Source: Lobulomyces angularis | Lineage: Eukaryota; Chytridiomycota; Chytridiomycetes; Lobulomycetales; Lobulomycetaceae | Assembly: GCA_027604685.1 (NCBI GenBank) | Contig: JADHYX010000477.1 | Span: 1-15,486, forward strand | Direction: 5' to 3' | Length of the DNA: 15,486 nucleotides | In this document: positions 1-15,486 of the stretch, piece by piece | Position numbering within the stretch: the stretch's first letter is position 1 | Layout of the letters: the number at the start of each line of letters is the position of its first letter | The notes under the pieces: generated by a model | The model's input: the letters and a program-made list of their open reading frames with translations, nothing else | What the model was told of the DNA's origin: nothing | Databases searched by the model: none | Made by a program: the position numbers and the translations under genes

Positions 1-1661
1 ACTAAAATTAAATTTGCAATATTATACTGCATAACTAATACTCCTTTTGGTTTTCCTGTTGTACCGGAAGTCTAAACGAAATGTAATTTTTTTTTTTAAT
101 TCTAAACTTATTATTTTCATTACTTACATAAATTATGTAGGCTGCATCTTCGGGAGATCTTCTAACCATTTCCTCCTTAAATAAAGTCTTTGTAGAGCAA
201 ATCGCAGTTAATATATCATCAGATGATAAAACTGCAGTTTTTCCACCAACTAAATCTTTTTTAAATTTGTTTTCAACAATGGCAACTTTGCATTCAGCAT
301 CCTCTAAAATATAAGCAGCCCTTTCTACCGGGCATTTCAAATCATCGATAGGGACATAAGCTGCTCCTGCAAATAAAACTCCAAGCATACAGTAAAACGC
401 CGTTGCCCTTTCTCTGGATAACATCAAAGCTACGGTAGAATTGGGTCTTACATCGTAATCGTTTATTAAAATGGCAGCAACGGTCTGAGATACCTTTAAT
501 AACTGTGAATACGATCTGTTTATTTTTTTTCAATTTAAAAATTTTTTTAGGTAAACATTAAAAAATTACAAGACATCTTCTCCAATAACGAGAGCAGGCC
601 TGTTAGGAAATCTTCTGGCAACTGAAGCAAAAATAGTTGCTAAATATGGCTGCTTCCCATCAATTAAATCAATTCTACCAAAGTTTCTTAAATTACTAAA
701 ATCAAAATGCAAAAGTTCTCTTTCTTCCCTGCTCAAAACTTCAATATCTCTAATTTCTAGAAGATCTATAATTGTAGGATAGGCATCTTCAAATTGAGAA
801 CAAATTTGAAAGAAATGAGATATAACGGCAGGTAATGGCGATTCAGAAGTTTGATTAGCAAAAGCACCTTTTCTTGAAAAAACTTCAATATCAGCCCATT
901 TTGCTTTCTGCAGTTAAATAGTTAAATAGGTTTGAAACTAAGAATCCTGTTTTTTACCTCGTGAAATCCACACAATTCAAATCTTAGAAAATTTTTGTCT
1001 TTATTTGGTAAGGGTAACGGGTAGCGACTTACTTTGTTATCACTTTCTTCATACCATTCTAAAAATACTGTGGAATTAGTAACATCAGCATCATGCAAAT
1101 GCGTGTCGCTGAGCTGATTATTAATAACTGATAGTAGTTCGATAAATAAACTTTTTTCCAGCACAGGTACAACAATTTTTCCACCAATGATTTCTTTTGT
1201 TGCTAATACAATCCAGATATCAAGCTTAAAATTAGGAGTATCTGGTAAATTTCTACACAAAAGTAATACAAACGCAGCAATGGCATAAGGAATAGAAACT
1301 AAAAGGAATAAAATTTAATTTAGCCAATTTTTGAAAAAAAACCAATACTAAAGCCTACCAAGTGCTCCCAGAAGTTGTATATCTTTTTTAAGTTTGGCAA
1401 TAGAATTTTTTGTGGATCTCAAAGTACTGCTTCTGGAATAAACACTTTTAGTTTTACTCTTCAACGAGGTTTTTGATGTAAGATTACTTTGACCAACATC
1501 TAAGTGATGGGATATCATAAAAGAAAGAGGTTCATCATCATTATTGTCTAGAGTTCAATTAAAAAAAAAAAAAAACAGTTAAAAATGAATTGGAGGTGTT
1601 GAGGTTCGTTACTTTGATTCCCCATTTGAGGAAGAGATGAGGAAGATAGATTCGACGACAT
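1..1661 (-). CDS. NRPS-like amino-acid adenylating synthetase, 5' part (half C domain + A domain), runs off the window
   Basis: Six exons on the minus strand: 1661-1613, 1547-1359, 1298-958, 907-570, 515-128 and 71-1 (continues left), all joined in frame by GT-AG introns of 50-65 nt; 458 residues are visible. ATG at 1661 is the first in frame. Residues about 95-260 resemble the C-terminal half of a condensation domain (YAIAAFVLLL, then SLFIELLSVINNQLSD); the N-terminal half with the catalytic HHxxxDG motif is absent. The linker LSREERELLHFDF leads into an adenylation domain from about residue 280: LSYSQLL, GAAYVPID, and the AMP/ATP-binding A3 core YTSGTTGKPKGV, split by the last intron. Such domains activate an amino or carboxylic acid as acyl-AMP and load it on a carrier protein, which would lie beyond the edge. 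The half-C plus A layout recalls fungal Lys2 (aminoadipate reductase), but the A3 core is NRPS-type. Substrate and full architecture are unknown. Confidence 0.85.
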
Positions 1662-1780
1662 TAAGAGTAGAAGTCAGAAGTAGATAGTAATTTAGTTAAA
1701 CCAAAAAAAAAATAGTTTCCTTTGTTTCTAAATTTCAACTAAAAGATTGTGGGACAGAGTGCTGTGAGTTTTTCAACAGC

Positions 1781-1790
1781 TCACATGTGA
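1781..1790. promoter_or_regulatory. 10-bp perfect palindrome with an E-box core
   Basis: TCACATGTGA reads the same on both strands and contains CACATGTG, an E-box (CANNTG) of the kind bound by bHLH factors. It lies about 120 bp upstream of the synthetase ATG. A single short site can occur by chance; its regulatory role is inference only. Confidence 0.25.
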
Positions 1791-1894
1791 CACAAAAAAA
1801 CAGAAAAGTACAAGCCTGTATAATTAACTTAATAAACGATTGACTTCAATTTTGCAATAATGCAGTATGATTATAATTTTAACTAAATGTTAAT

Positions 1895-1900
1895 TTTAAT
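1895..1900 (-). terminator. Possible poly(A) signal of the PCCB gene
   Basis: ATTAAA on the minus strand, 37 nt past the PCCB stop codon at 1937. The spacing is right for a polyadenylation hexamer, but the region is so AT-rich that the match is weak evidence. Confidence 0.3.
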
Positions 1901-1936
1901 AAAATATAAATTCCTCTACTACAAAGAAATCCATAT

Positions 1937-4154
<2,218 letters not shown>

Positions 4155-4664
4155 CCTTTTAAATTTGAATACTGAAATAGTTTTTTTTTTTTTTTATAAC
4201 GGAGAATTACGTGGGGACGAGTGTAATTGAGGTTTCATAATTTACATTTAAGCACAACTGGTTTTCAACAATAAGTACTGCGAGTTGAAAAACGTGATTA
4301 CTATTTATATGTTTTTATCAGAAATCTGGGATCTGTATGTGTGGGTGTTGTAGTTAATATAATGTAAGTAGAAAAAGTTCGCTGAATTTAATTTAAGTCA
4401 CTAGTCATTAATTTGATATTTTTAGTTTTTATAATTATCAAACAACTTACACTGAAATGTAACACCTACTTCCTTGTTCTGAGTAATTCTTTTTGATTTT
4501 CATAGTAAAAAATTAATTTCGAAAATGATTGGATACGCTTTTTCTTCTTTTTCAATTTAAGTTACGACCTATCGAAAGCTTAGATAATACTATATTTGAG
4601 TGAAAACTGGCGTAGATAAAAAAAATATAGCTTAAATAAACTTTTCAACCACCATTTCTTAGAA
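4155..4664. promoter_or_regulatory. Divergent intergenic region between PCCB and CDC14
   Basis: 510 bp separates the two divergent start codons, so both promoters should lie here. It is AT-rich with a 13-nt T run (about 4182-4194) and short A runs. I find no open frame of note, no tRNA-like fold, and no regulatory motif I would name with confidence. Confidence 0.5.
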
Positions 4665-6608
4665 ATGCCATATAGAATATCAACATTTTCGCATCATTCA
4701 AGTAGTGCAAATGCTTTTGATATAATTTCAAAAGCCCATGAATTTATAAAAGGTTACTTTAGATAGTTAAGCGAAATTAAATTTCAATTTAAACCATTTA
4801 TAGGAAGACTTTACTACACCAATACATTCCAAGCTCCCCAACAGTGCTCCAGTGTTCATTTCTTCTCCATTGATGATACTTTAATTTATTCGAATTTCTA
4901 TGATGATTTTGGCCCACTAAACATTTCTCATGTATTTCGCTTCTGCGATATTCTTATTGAAAAATTACAGGTAACTTAAGTAGCTGAATAAGTGTTTTTT
5001 AATCCTTGTAACTTATATATCCACTTAGAATACTTCTTTAAAAGATAAAAAAATTTGTCTTTACTCTGGAATGGATGAAGCGAAAAGAGCTAATTCTGCA
5101 TATTTAATTTCGTCTTTTATGGTGATCTTTACTTGTCATTAACTTTTAAAATTTTTTGGCCAGATGTTAGTACTTAAGAGAACACCTGAAGAAGCCTATG
5201 CAACATTGCGAAATATAAATCCTCCGTTTGTAAATTACAGAGATGCAGGATATGGTCCTGCAACATATTTTCTTTCTATAATAGATTGCCTTAAAGGCTT
5301 ATACAGAGGACTGCAAATTGGTTTATTTCACATTGATAAATTTGATCTTGAAGAATATGAATATTACGACCAGGTTCAAAATGGGGACTTAAATTGGATA
5401 ACTAAAAAATTTATTGCTTTAGCTTCACCAAAAGATGAAGAAGTTGAGAAGCAAAGTAGTTTCTTAAGAAGTCAAAAGAAAGCAAAAGATATTGTTGAAA
5501 TTGGAAAAGAAAAAAAATTTTTTAGTGTAAATCGCAAAGACGATTTAATAAAATTTTTAAAAAATCGTGGTGTAAGCACCATAGTAAGGCTTAACAACAA
5601 TGTTTATGAAAGAAATCAATTTGTTGATGCTGAAATAGAACACATAGATTTATACTTTCCTGATGGTTCAACCCCACCAGAAGGAATTTTAAAAAGATTT
5701 TTGGATTTGTGTGAATCTAGAGCAGGTAGCAAAATTTCCGATTTAATCTTTCTAACTGTTCAATTTTTAGGTCCAATCGCTGTTCATTGTCAAACAGGAT
5801 TGGGCAGAACAGGATCACTAATTGCAGCGTATTTAATGAAGCATAATAAAATGACTGCTTCTGAAACAATTTCCTTTATAAGAATTTTTAGACCTGGAAG
5901 TGTTGTTGGACCGCAACAAAACTGGCTAGAAAGGTACATCATTGCAAATAATTTTAAGTTAAAGAAATGAAAATTATTGAAGCATGCAAGGTAAATTATG
6001 GAAAATGAATCCTACTGGTACACTGCATTCTTCCATTTCATTATATGAACCTTCAACTTTTGAAAAAAGTAAAAGATTTGACTATCCAAAAATTAAAGCT
6101 ATAATTCAACTTTTAAACGAAAAAAAGCAACAATTTACTCAAGAAGACTTAACAGTAATGCACCTGGATGTAGATTCGCAGAATAGCGCCACCAAAATGG
6201 GATTTTATAAAATGAAAATTAGTACGCAACAAAAATGCAAACTTCCTTTCGAAAGAAACAATAAACAAAACCTACCAAATACTATGGGAAATTTTCTAGC
6301 TGAAAATTTTATTATTGCGATTCAACCTAGAAAATGGAGTAAAAGGGGAGAAGTTGAAGTAGAACTGGCTAATAATGTAGTAATTTTATCATATTTCGAC
6401 GTAAAAAAATTTAAAATTCGTTTTTAATTAGGGAAGGCGAGTGACGACATCAATGGAAAACCCTTTTCCTGGAAAAGATTACCAACACTCAGCAGATGCA
6501 AAGCAAAATCAACATAGTATGAACGGATTTATCTTACAAGGGTCAAGAAAAGCTACTCCTTTGACGAGAAGTGGTAGAAATTGTACAATAAATAGTGCAG
6601 GAATTTAA
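4665..6608 (+). CDS. CDC14: CDC14-family dual-specificity protein phosphatase (complete)
   Basis: Seven exons: 4665-4752, 4804-4970, 5029-5121, 5164-5725, 5771-5933, 5983-6379, 6432-6608; 1647 nt, 548 aa, the usual size. Cdc14 removes phosphate from Cdk-type Ser-Pro sites and works in mitotic exit, cytokinesis or ciliary roles depending on lineage. The N-terminal DSPn domain includes GRLYYTNTF, YSGMDEAKRANSAYLI and LKRTPEEAY. The linker YRDAGYGPATYFLSIIDCLKG and NGDLNWI follow. The catalytic domain has VRLNNNVYE, the general-acid loop DGSTPP, the P-loop HCQTGLGRTG with nucleophile Cys310, and RIFRPGSVVGPQQNWLE. The family P-loop is normally HCKAGLGRTG, so Lys and Ala are replaced by Gln and Thr. 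A charged insert (about residues 230-260) follows FIALASP. The tail after ~358 is poorly conserved and ends GRNCTINSAGI. Intron 5726-5770 is 45 nt and stop-free. If intron 5934-5982 is retained, a stop at 5968-5970 removes the tail. Confidence 0.95.
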
Positions 6609-6702
6609 ATCTTTACTTCTTATAAGTTTTCGGCTTCTATTTCCTGGTTAATATTTTCTTAATTAAACAGTTTTCCATTCTTGTTATTACTATGTCACTA
6701 AA

Positions 6703-6708
6703 AATAAA
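6703..6708 (+). terminator. Possible poly(A) signal of CDC14
   Basis: AATAAA about 95 nt past the CDC14 stop, in a cluster of near-copies (a second lies at about 6716-6721). The canonical hexamer and its place support it, though AT richness raises the chance background. Confidence 0.4.
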
Positions 6709-6927
6709 TAAAAACAATAAATACATGTAAAACGAATTGATATCTAAATTAAAATTCAAAAATAAAATCAAAAATTATAGGAATTTGCTCATTACTGGAT
6801 TGTTGCAGTATAATAATTTTTTGTGTTCAGACTTTCAATGTGAACAAGTTCACTAGTATTGTATATTGTTCTTTACAAGGCTCACAAATTTTTTTAAGTA
6901 TCTCTTCAAATGCCATGAAATTCTACA

Positions 6928-6937
6928 TTTATTTATT
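6928..6937 (-). terminator. Possible poly(A) signal of the ABCC gene
   Basis: Two overlapping minus-strand AATAAA hexamers (6932-6937 and 6928-6933), 75-80 nt past the ABCC stop at 7011. Together with the plus-strand signal upstream they would make the two convergent transcripts end without much overlap. Confidence 0.4.
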
Positions 6938-7010
6938 TTTTATATTTGATAAATATAATTCTATTTTAAGTCACTAACTTCATAAAAGTGTATTATTTTT
7001 TTTTTTAGAA

Positions 7011-12837
<5,827 letters not shown>

Positions 12838-13157
12838 GGTTTAGGTAGTCTATCGGAGTTTAAACTTAAAAAAATTTATCCTAAAATTTAAAACAAAAAA
12901 TCAAAACTTTTATTAATGACATTTGTAATACAGAGCTTTATCAAATGCGTAGTATTTCTATTAAATTTTGCATCAATTTTTATTTTAAAATCCACCTTCA
13001 AAGGGACAAAGTATAAAAATTCCATTTAAGTAGTTTACTTAACAGCTAAAAATTGCAAAAAAATTAATCTGAATATATATTTTTTCTATTTAATTTATAA
13101 AATAAACATGTTGAAACAAAAATATATTTAACTAAAGAAAAATGTATCGGAAACATT
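12838..13157. other. Intergenic region between HIU hydrolase and ABCC genes
   Basis: 320 bp, strongly AT-rich, between two minus-strand genes. It should hold the HIU hydrolase 3' flank (a minus-strand ATTAAA at about 13089-13094, some 64 nt past its stop) and the ABCC promoter. I see no gene or RNA in it. Confidence 0.5.
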
Positions 13158-13568
13158 TTATGTGCCTCTATAGGAGCTGTAAGAATAGTTGCTGATCAAC
13201 AGTGGAACATGGTAATGATTTTCAGGAGGATTTGGCACTTCAAAAGTAATTTGAGTTATTGGAAAGAATGTTTTTTGGTTTAAGGAATCAAAATAATTTT
13301 TTGTTAAAAAAGTTAAACGATATATGCCAGATTTCAATTCATCTGACGGATTTAATAAAGTTGAGCATCTTCCATCACTGTCTGTTGTACCATGAGCTAA
13401 TGTTTTAAATTCATTTGTGTCAAGATTAGGTCCAGTTGCAGAAAATTCTAATTTTAACTCAACGTTTTTTGCAGCTACTCCATTTGTTGTATCAAGAACA
13501 TGCGTTGTGATCTATATCTATTAAAAAAGAAAAATTATATAATGGTGTTGTACCTTTGATTTGGACAT
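13158..13568 (-). CDS. 5-hydroxyisourate hydrolase (transthyretin-like), complete
   Basis: Two exons, 13568-13554 (five codons, MSKSK) and 13511-13158, joined in phase 0 across a 42-nt intron; 122 aa, normal for the family. It hydrolyses 5-hydroxyisourate, the product of urate oxidase, to OHCU, on the way to allantoin. Diagnostic motifs are all present: ITTHVLD at the N terminus (His9), DGR (Arg53), YRLTF, the HYHVPLL block (residues 104-110) and the C-terminal tetrapeptide YRGT, where the family usually has YRGS. This tetrapeptide separates the hydrolase from true transthyretin. There is no C-terminal SKL-type signal and the short N terminus shows no PTS2, so a cytosolic enzyme is likeliest. 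The gene lies 320 bp upstream of the ABCC gene on the same strand; no functional link is implied by that alone. Confidence 0.95.
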
Positions 13569-14790
13569 TAACAAAATTCAAAAAAAAAAAAAATGTTACC
13601 TACTATTTTATGCTCACAAAATTCAGTTTCTTAAAGGGGATAATGAAGCAGGCTCTATCTATTCTTGATTACTTTATTACCTTGCGCACCGTAGTCTTAA
13701 TTATTTAAGTTTTTTATTTCATTGAATATTTTAAATAGTACATTGTCAGTTATCATTTAACTAGCTGATGACATATTGTATAATATAAAATTTGTTTCAT
13801 AGCAGCCTCGCAATAATCAAGATTTTTCTACAATCTGCAAAAACTTTTAGGATAAATTACCTTTTCCCTCAATAATTTTCCTTTTCAACTTTTAAAAAAT
13901 TAGAGAGTTGCTGTTTAAAAAAAAACAAAAGCTGAAACGAAAGTTGCAAACTTTAGATATACAATACAAGTTTCAAAGTTTTAGATTCTATGACTTCTAA
14001 TACACTTTTCGTTGGAACTACAACATTCGTAAGAATCTTGCGTCGAAAGCATCGGGAAAGGTATTTTAATGGGCTTTTTCAACTTGTTTTCATTCGGATA
14101 ATAGATCTATACAGACCTAATGGAAAGTTAGATTCTACAACACGGTTTTGTTTTTCTCTCACTTGACCTTTTAATTACTTTTTTTTTCCCTCAACTTCCG
14201 TGTTTGGTTTATAACTACCAATGGTATACTTATCAATACTTTTAACTTAATATTAGAAACAAATGCACTCCAACAACACTACTTTCAATGTCCACTAAAC
14301 CTTCAACTCTTTTTTCAATTTCAACAGTAATTTTCTACAATCCAATGACAAGGAGCTTAAAACAACCGTCACTGTTATCCAATGACAAGGATATAATATA
14401 ATTGTTAAATTTACCACCGTTTGCTATTATTTACCTTACCGATTCAAACATTAACTTTTTACGTTAATTTATTTTACTTACCACAATTTTACTATATTTA
14501 GTTGATATTTACTTTATGGAAACTTATTGATATGTGTTGTTACCTTATCGATCTTTCTAACGCGCTTATTTATTTGGCCTACTGCTCACGTCTGTAAACT
14601 GCTTTGGTTTTATTTCCAAAAGAATTTTTTATTTTATTTTTTTCTATTTAATTTAATTTTTTTTTAACCTATTGCATGATTGTGCTGCTGCTAACTTACC
14701 ACACCCTGCAAGGTTTGGTTTTGATAAAACTATTTTTTTTTCTAACACTTCTTCTCATTCAGAAAAGGCTGATACCTGTCAGTATAATAG
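13569..14790. other. Long gene-poor stretch, AT-rich and G-depleted on plus strand
   Basis: About 1.2 kb with no supported gene. Its left end should hold the HIU hydrolase promoter. A 58-codon plus-strand frame (13990-14166) shows no family resemblance. In 14221-14340 I count 27 C but only 6 G on the plus strand. A 15-bp direct repeat lies at 14340-14391. A second short open frame (about 14655-14814) leads toward the DIRS-like remnant but in another frame, and may be decayed element sequence. I see no LTR or terminal repeat that I could delimit. Confidence 0.5.
14340..14391. repeat. 15-bp direct repeat, two copies 37 bp apart
   Basis: ATCCAATGACAAGGA occurs exactly at 14340-14354 and again at 14377-14391. 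The sequence between and after the copies does not repeat, so it is a two-copy motif and not a tandem array. It lies about 500 bp left of the retroelement remnants and could be part of an element end or a protein-binding pair; both are inference. Confidence 0.6.
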
Positions 14791-15324
14791 AGTAAAGTTA
14801 GTTTAAAAAATAGTGTTATCAATTCCAATAAAACTATTACTCATTCGTCTGATCTTCCTTCTCATTTTTCTTTTCAATCCTCTGATTATGGCAATTATAG
14901 CCTTCATGACAACGTTTTCGAATCTATTATGAACGAATTTCATTTTGAACCTCAGGTGGATTTATTTGCTGACCATGACAATAAAAAAGTCTTTCACTAC
15001 TACAGTAAGAAGATATCTTCTCAGTGTAGCGAACGAAATGGTTTTTTAGGAGAAAATGCGTTTGATCATTCTTGGAAAAAATTTCGCAAGGTTTACGCTT
15101 ATCCTGTCTTTCGGGATATTCGTAAACTATTGTACAAGCTGCGTCAGGATCGCGTTCGTGAATGCGTTGTGATCTTCCCTTTATTATCTATACAAAATGC
15201 AGTTCGTCGTAAATTAGAAATGCTAAGTGTATCTAAACCTTTACTTCTTCCTCATTCCCCATCACTATGGTCTCCTAAAACTCCTAATAAACATCATTCT
15301 TCCCCCGCGAGTAATCTTTATTAG
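14791..15324 (+). mobile_element. DIRS-like retroelement remnant: C-terminal part of the RT/RNase H polyprotein
   Basis: An open frame from the TAG at 14788-14790 to the stop at 15322-15324 (177 codons). From about 14884 it follows the region that ends the RNase H module in DIRS/Ngaro-type (tyrosine-recombinase) retroelements: a short acidic/aromatic lead-in, then PQVDLFADHDNKK, NAFDHSW, VYAYPVFRDIRKLLYKLRQD, VIFPLLSIQ and LLLPHSPSLW. Conservation seems to stop near 15270-15300. No reverse transcriptase lies to the left and no tyrosine recombinase to the right within the window, so this is a fragment. The upstream 30 codons are Ser/Asn-rich without clear resemblance. Its right end overlaps an opposing chromodomain frame. 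Confidence 0.75.
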
Positions 15325-15486
15325 TCTTTCTGGATATTTTTCTTTAAATCTCTTCAGGATCTCTGGACAGTTAGTTAGGTTTTCTTCAGGTTCCCAAGAA
15401 TTTTCACTTGAAGGAAAACCTTCCCATTGCACTAAAAATTTCAATTTATTATGAATATACTTAGCATCTAAGATATCTTCGACGAC
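15265..15486 (-). mobile_element. Chromodomain, probably the C terminus of a chromovirus (Ty3/Gypsy) integrase; runs off the window
   Basis: Minus-strand open frame entering from the right edge and ending at TAG 15265-15267 (73 codons visible). Residues 1 to ~55 are a clear chromodomain: VVEDILDAKY, then FLVQWEGFPSSENSWEPEEN, which carries the Trp and Phe of the aromatic cage and the acidic groove residues, then a C-terminal helix (PEILKRFKEKYPERLIK). The first cage aromatic would lie just past the window edge. The frame stops about 16 residues after the fold with no chromoshadow domain, and sits against another retroelement remnant, so an integrase tail is likelier than a host HP1. In chromoviruses this module directs integration to heterochromatin. 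The last residues overlap the DIRS-like frame and may be foreign to the element. Confidence 0.75.

Larger units (their letters stand above)
1662..1936. other. Intergenic region between PCCB and the synthetase gene
   Basis: 275 bp between the stop of the PCCB gene and the start of the synthetase, both on the minus strand, so it holds the PCCB 3' flank and the synthetase promoter. A minus-strand ATTAAA lies 37 nt past the PCCB stop (1895-1900). A perfect 10-bp palindrome sits at 1781-1790. I see no coding potential. Confidence 0.6.
6609..7010. other. Convergent 3' flanks of CDC14 and the ABCC gene
   Basis: 402 bp between the stop codon of CDC14 (+) and that of the ABCC transporter (-). It carries AATAAA-type hexamers in both orientations (6703-6708 on plus; 6928-6937 on minus) and a T-rich run near 6992-7005. 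No coding potential is seen. Confidence 0.55.

Noticed and set aside
1..1661. Calling the synthetase Lys2 (aminoadipate reductase)
   Set aside because: The N-terminal layout is similar, but the A domain motifs (GAAYVPID, TSGTTGKPKG) are NRPS-type, and the reductase end is outside the window.
1761..1785. Short hairpin (GTGAG...CTCAC)
   Set aside because: A 5-bp stem with an 11-nt loop in AT-rich DNA is expected by chance and has no terminator or RNA context in a eukaryote.
5164..5970. A single-exon 268-residue phosphatase gene
   Set aside because: Exons at 4665-5121 encode the missing N-terminal Cdc14 domain and join in frame, and the stretch at 5726-5770 is a stop-free intron; the piece is an internal part of CDC14.
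13512..13520. Alternative acceptor TAG a few bases earlier in the HIU hydrolase intron
   Set aside because: Its use puts the reading frame off the THVLD motif and soon meets a stop; the acceptor before ATC-ACA-ACG joins in phase 0.
13990..14166. 58-codon plus-strand open frame starting with ATG
   Set aside because: No family resemblance, no supporting exons that I could join, and a length expected by chance in 1.2 kb; kept only as a note in the gene-poor region.
15265..15486. Host HP1-like heterochromatin protein
   Set aside because: No chromoshadow domain follows, the frame ends soon after the fold, and it abuts retroelement sequence; an integrase tail is simpler. The 5' part off the window could still overturn this.

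Overview
The window is eukaryotic nuclear DNA. It is AT-rich (about 30% G+C by eye) and gene-dense, with five protein genes cut by 45 very short GT-AG introns (36 to 101 nt, most 40 to 52). No bacterial operon signals are seen. Placement by homology recall only: an early-branching opisthokont, possibly near the base of the fungi (chytrid, Cryptomycota or aphelid grade), fits the compact spliced genes, the Cdc14, the Lys2-like layout of the synthetase, and the mix of DIRS-like and chromodomain retroelements. A compact-genome animal is not excluded.

Layout, left to right. 1-1661 (-): the 5' two-thirds or less of an adenylating synthetase (NRPS-like; half a condensation domain, then an A domain), running off the left edge. 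1937-4154 (-): complete propionyl-CoA carboxylase beta chain, 11 exons, 552 aa, with a likely mitochondrial presequence. 4155-4664: divergent promoter region. 4665-6608 (+): complete CDC14 phosphatase, 7 exons, 548 aa. 6609-7010: convergent 3' flanks. 7011-12837 (-): complete full-length ABCC (MRP-type) transporter with a TMD0, 24 exons, 1597 aa. 13158-13568 (-): complete 5-hydroxyisourate hydrolase, 2 exons, 122 aa. 13569-14790: about 1.2 kb with no supported gene. 14791-15486: two retroelement remnants in opposite orientation, a DIRS-like RNase H C-terminal region (+) abutting a chromodomain (-).

The genes look like independent housekeeping or metabolic units, not one pathway: propionyl-CoA catabolism (mitochondrion), urate breakdown (HIU hydrolase), organic-anion or conjugate export (ABCC), mitotic exit and cytokinesis control (CDC14), and an uncharacterised adenylation enzyme. 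All exon joins were made by hand from GT-AG sites, reading-frame continuity and family resemblance. Every one of the four complete genes closes in frame from ATG to stop. The points most worth checking are three stop-free introns whose length is a multiple of three, the changed P-loop of the Cdc14, the half C domain of the synthetase, and the retroelement junction near 15.3 kb.
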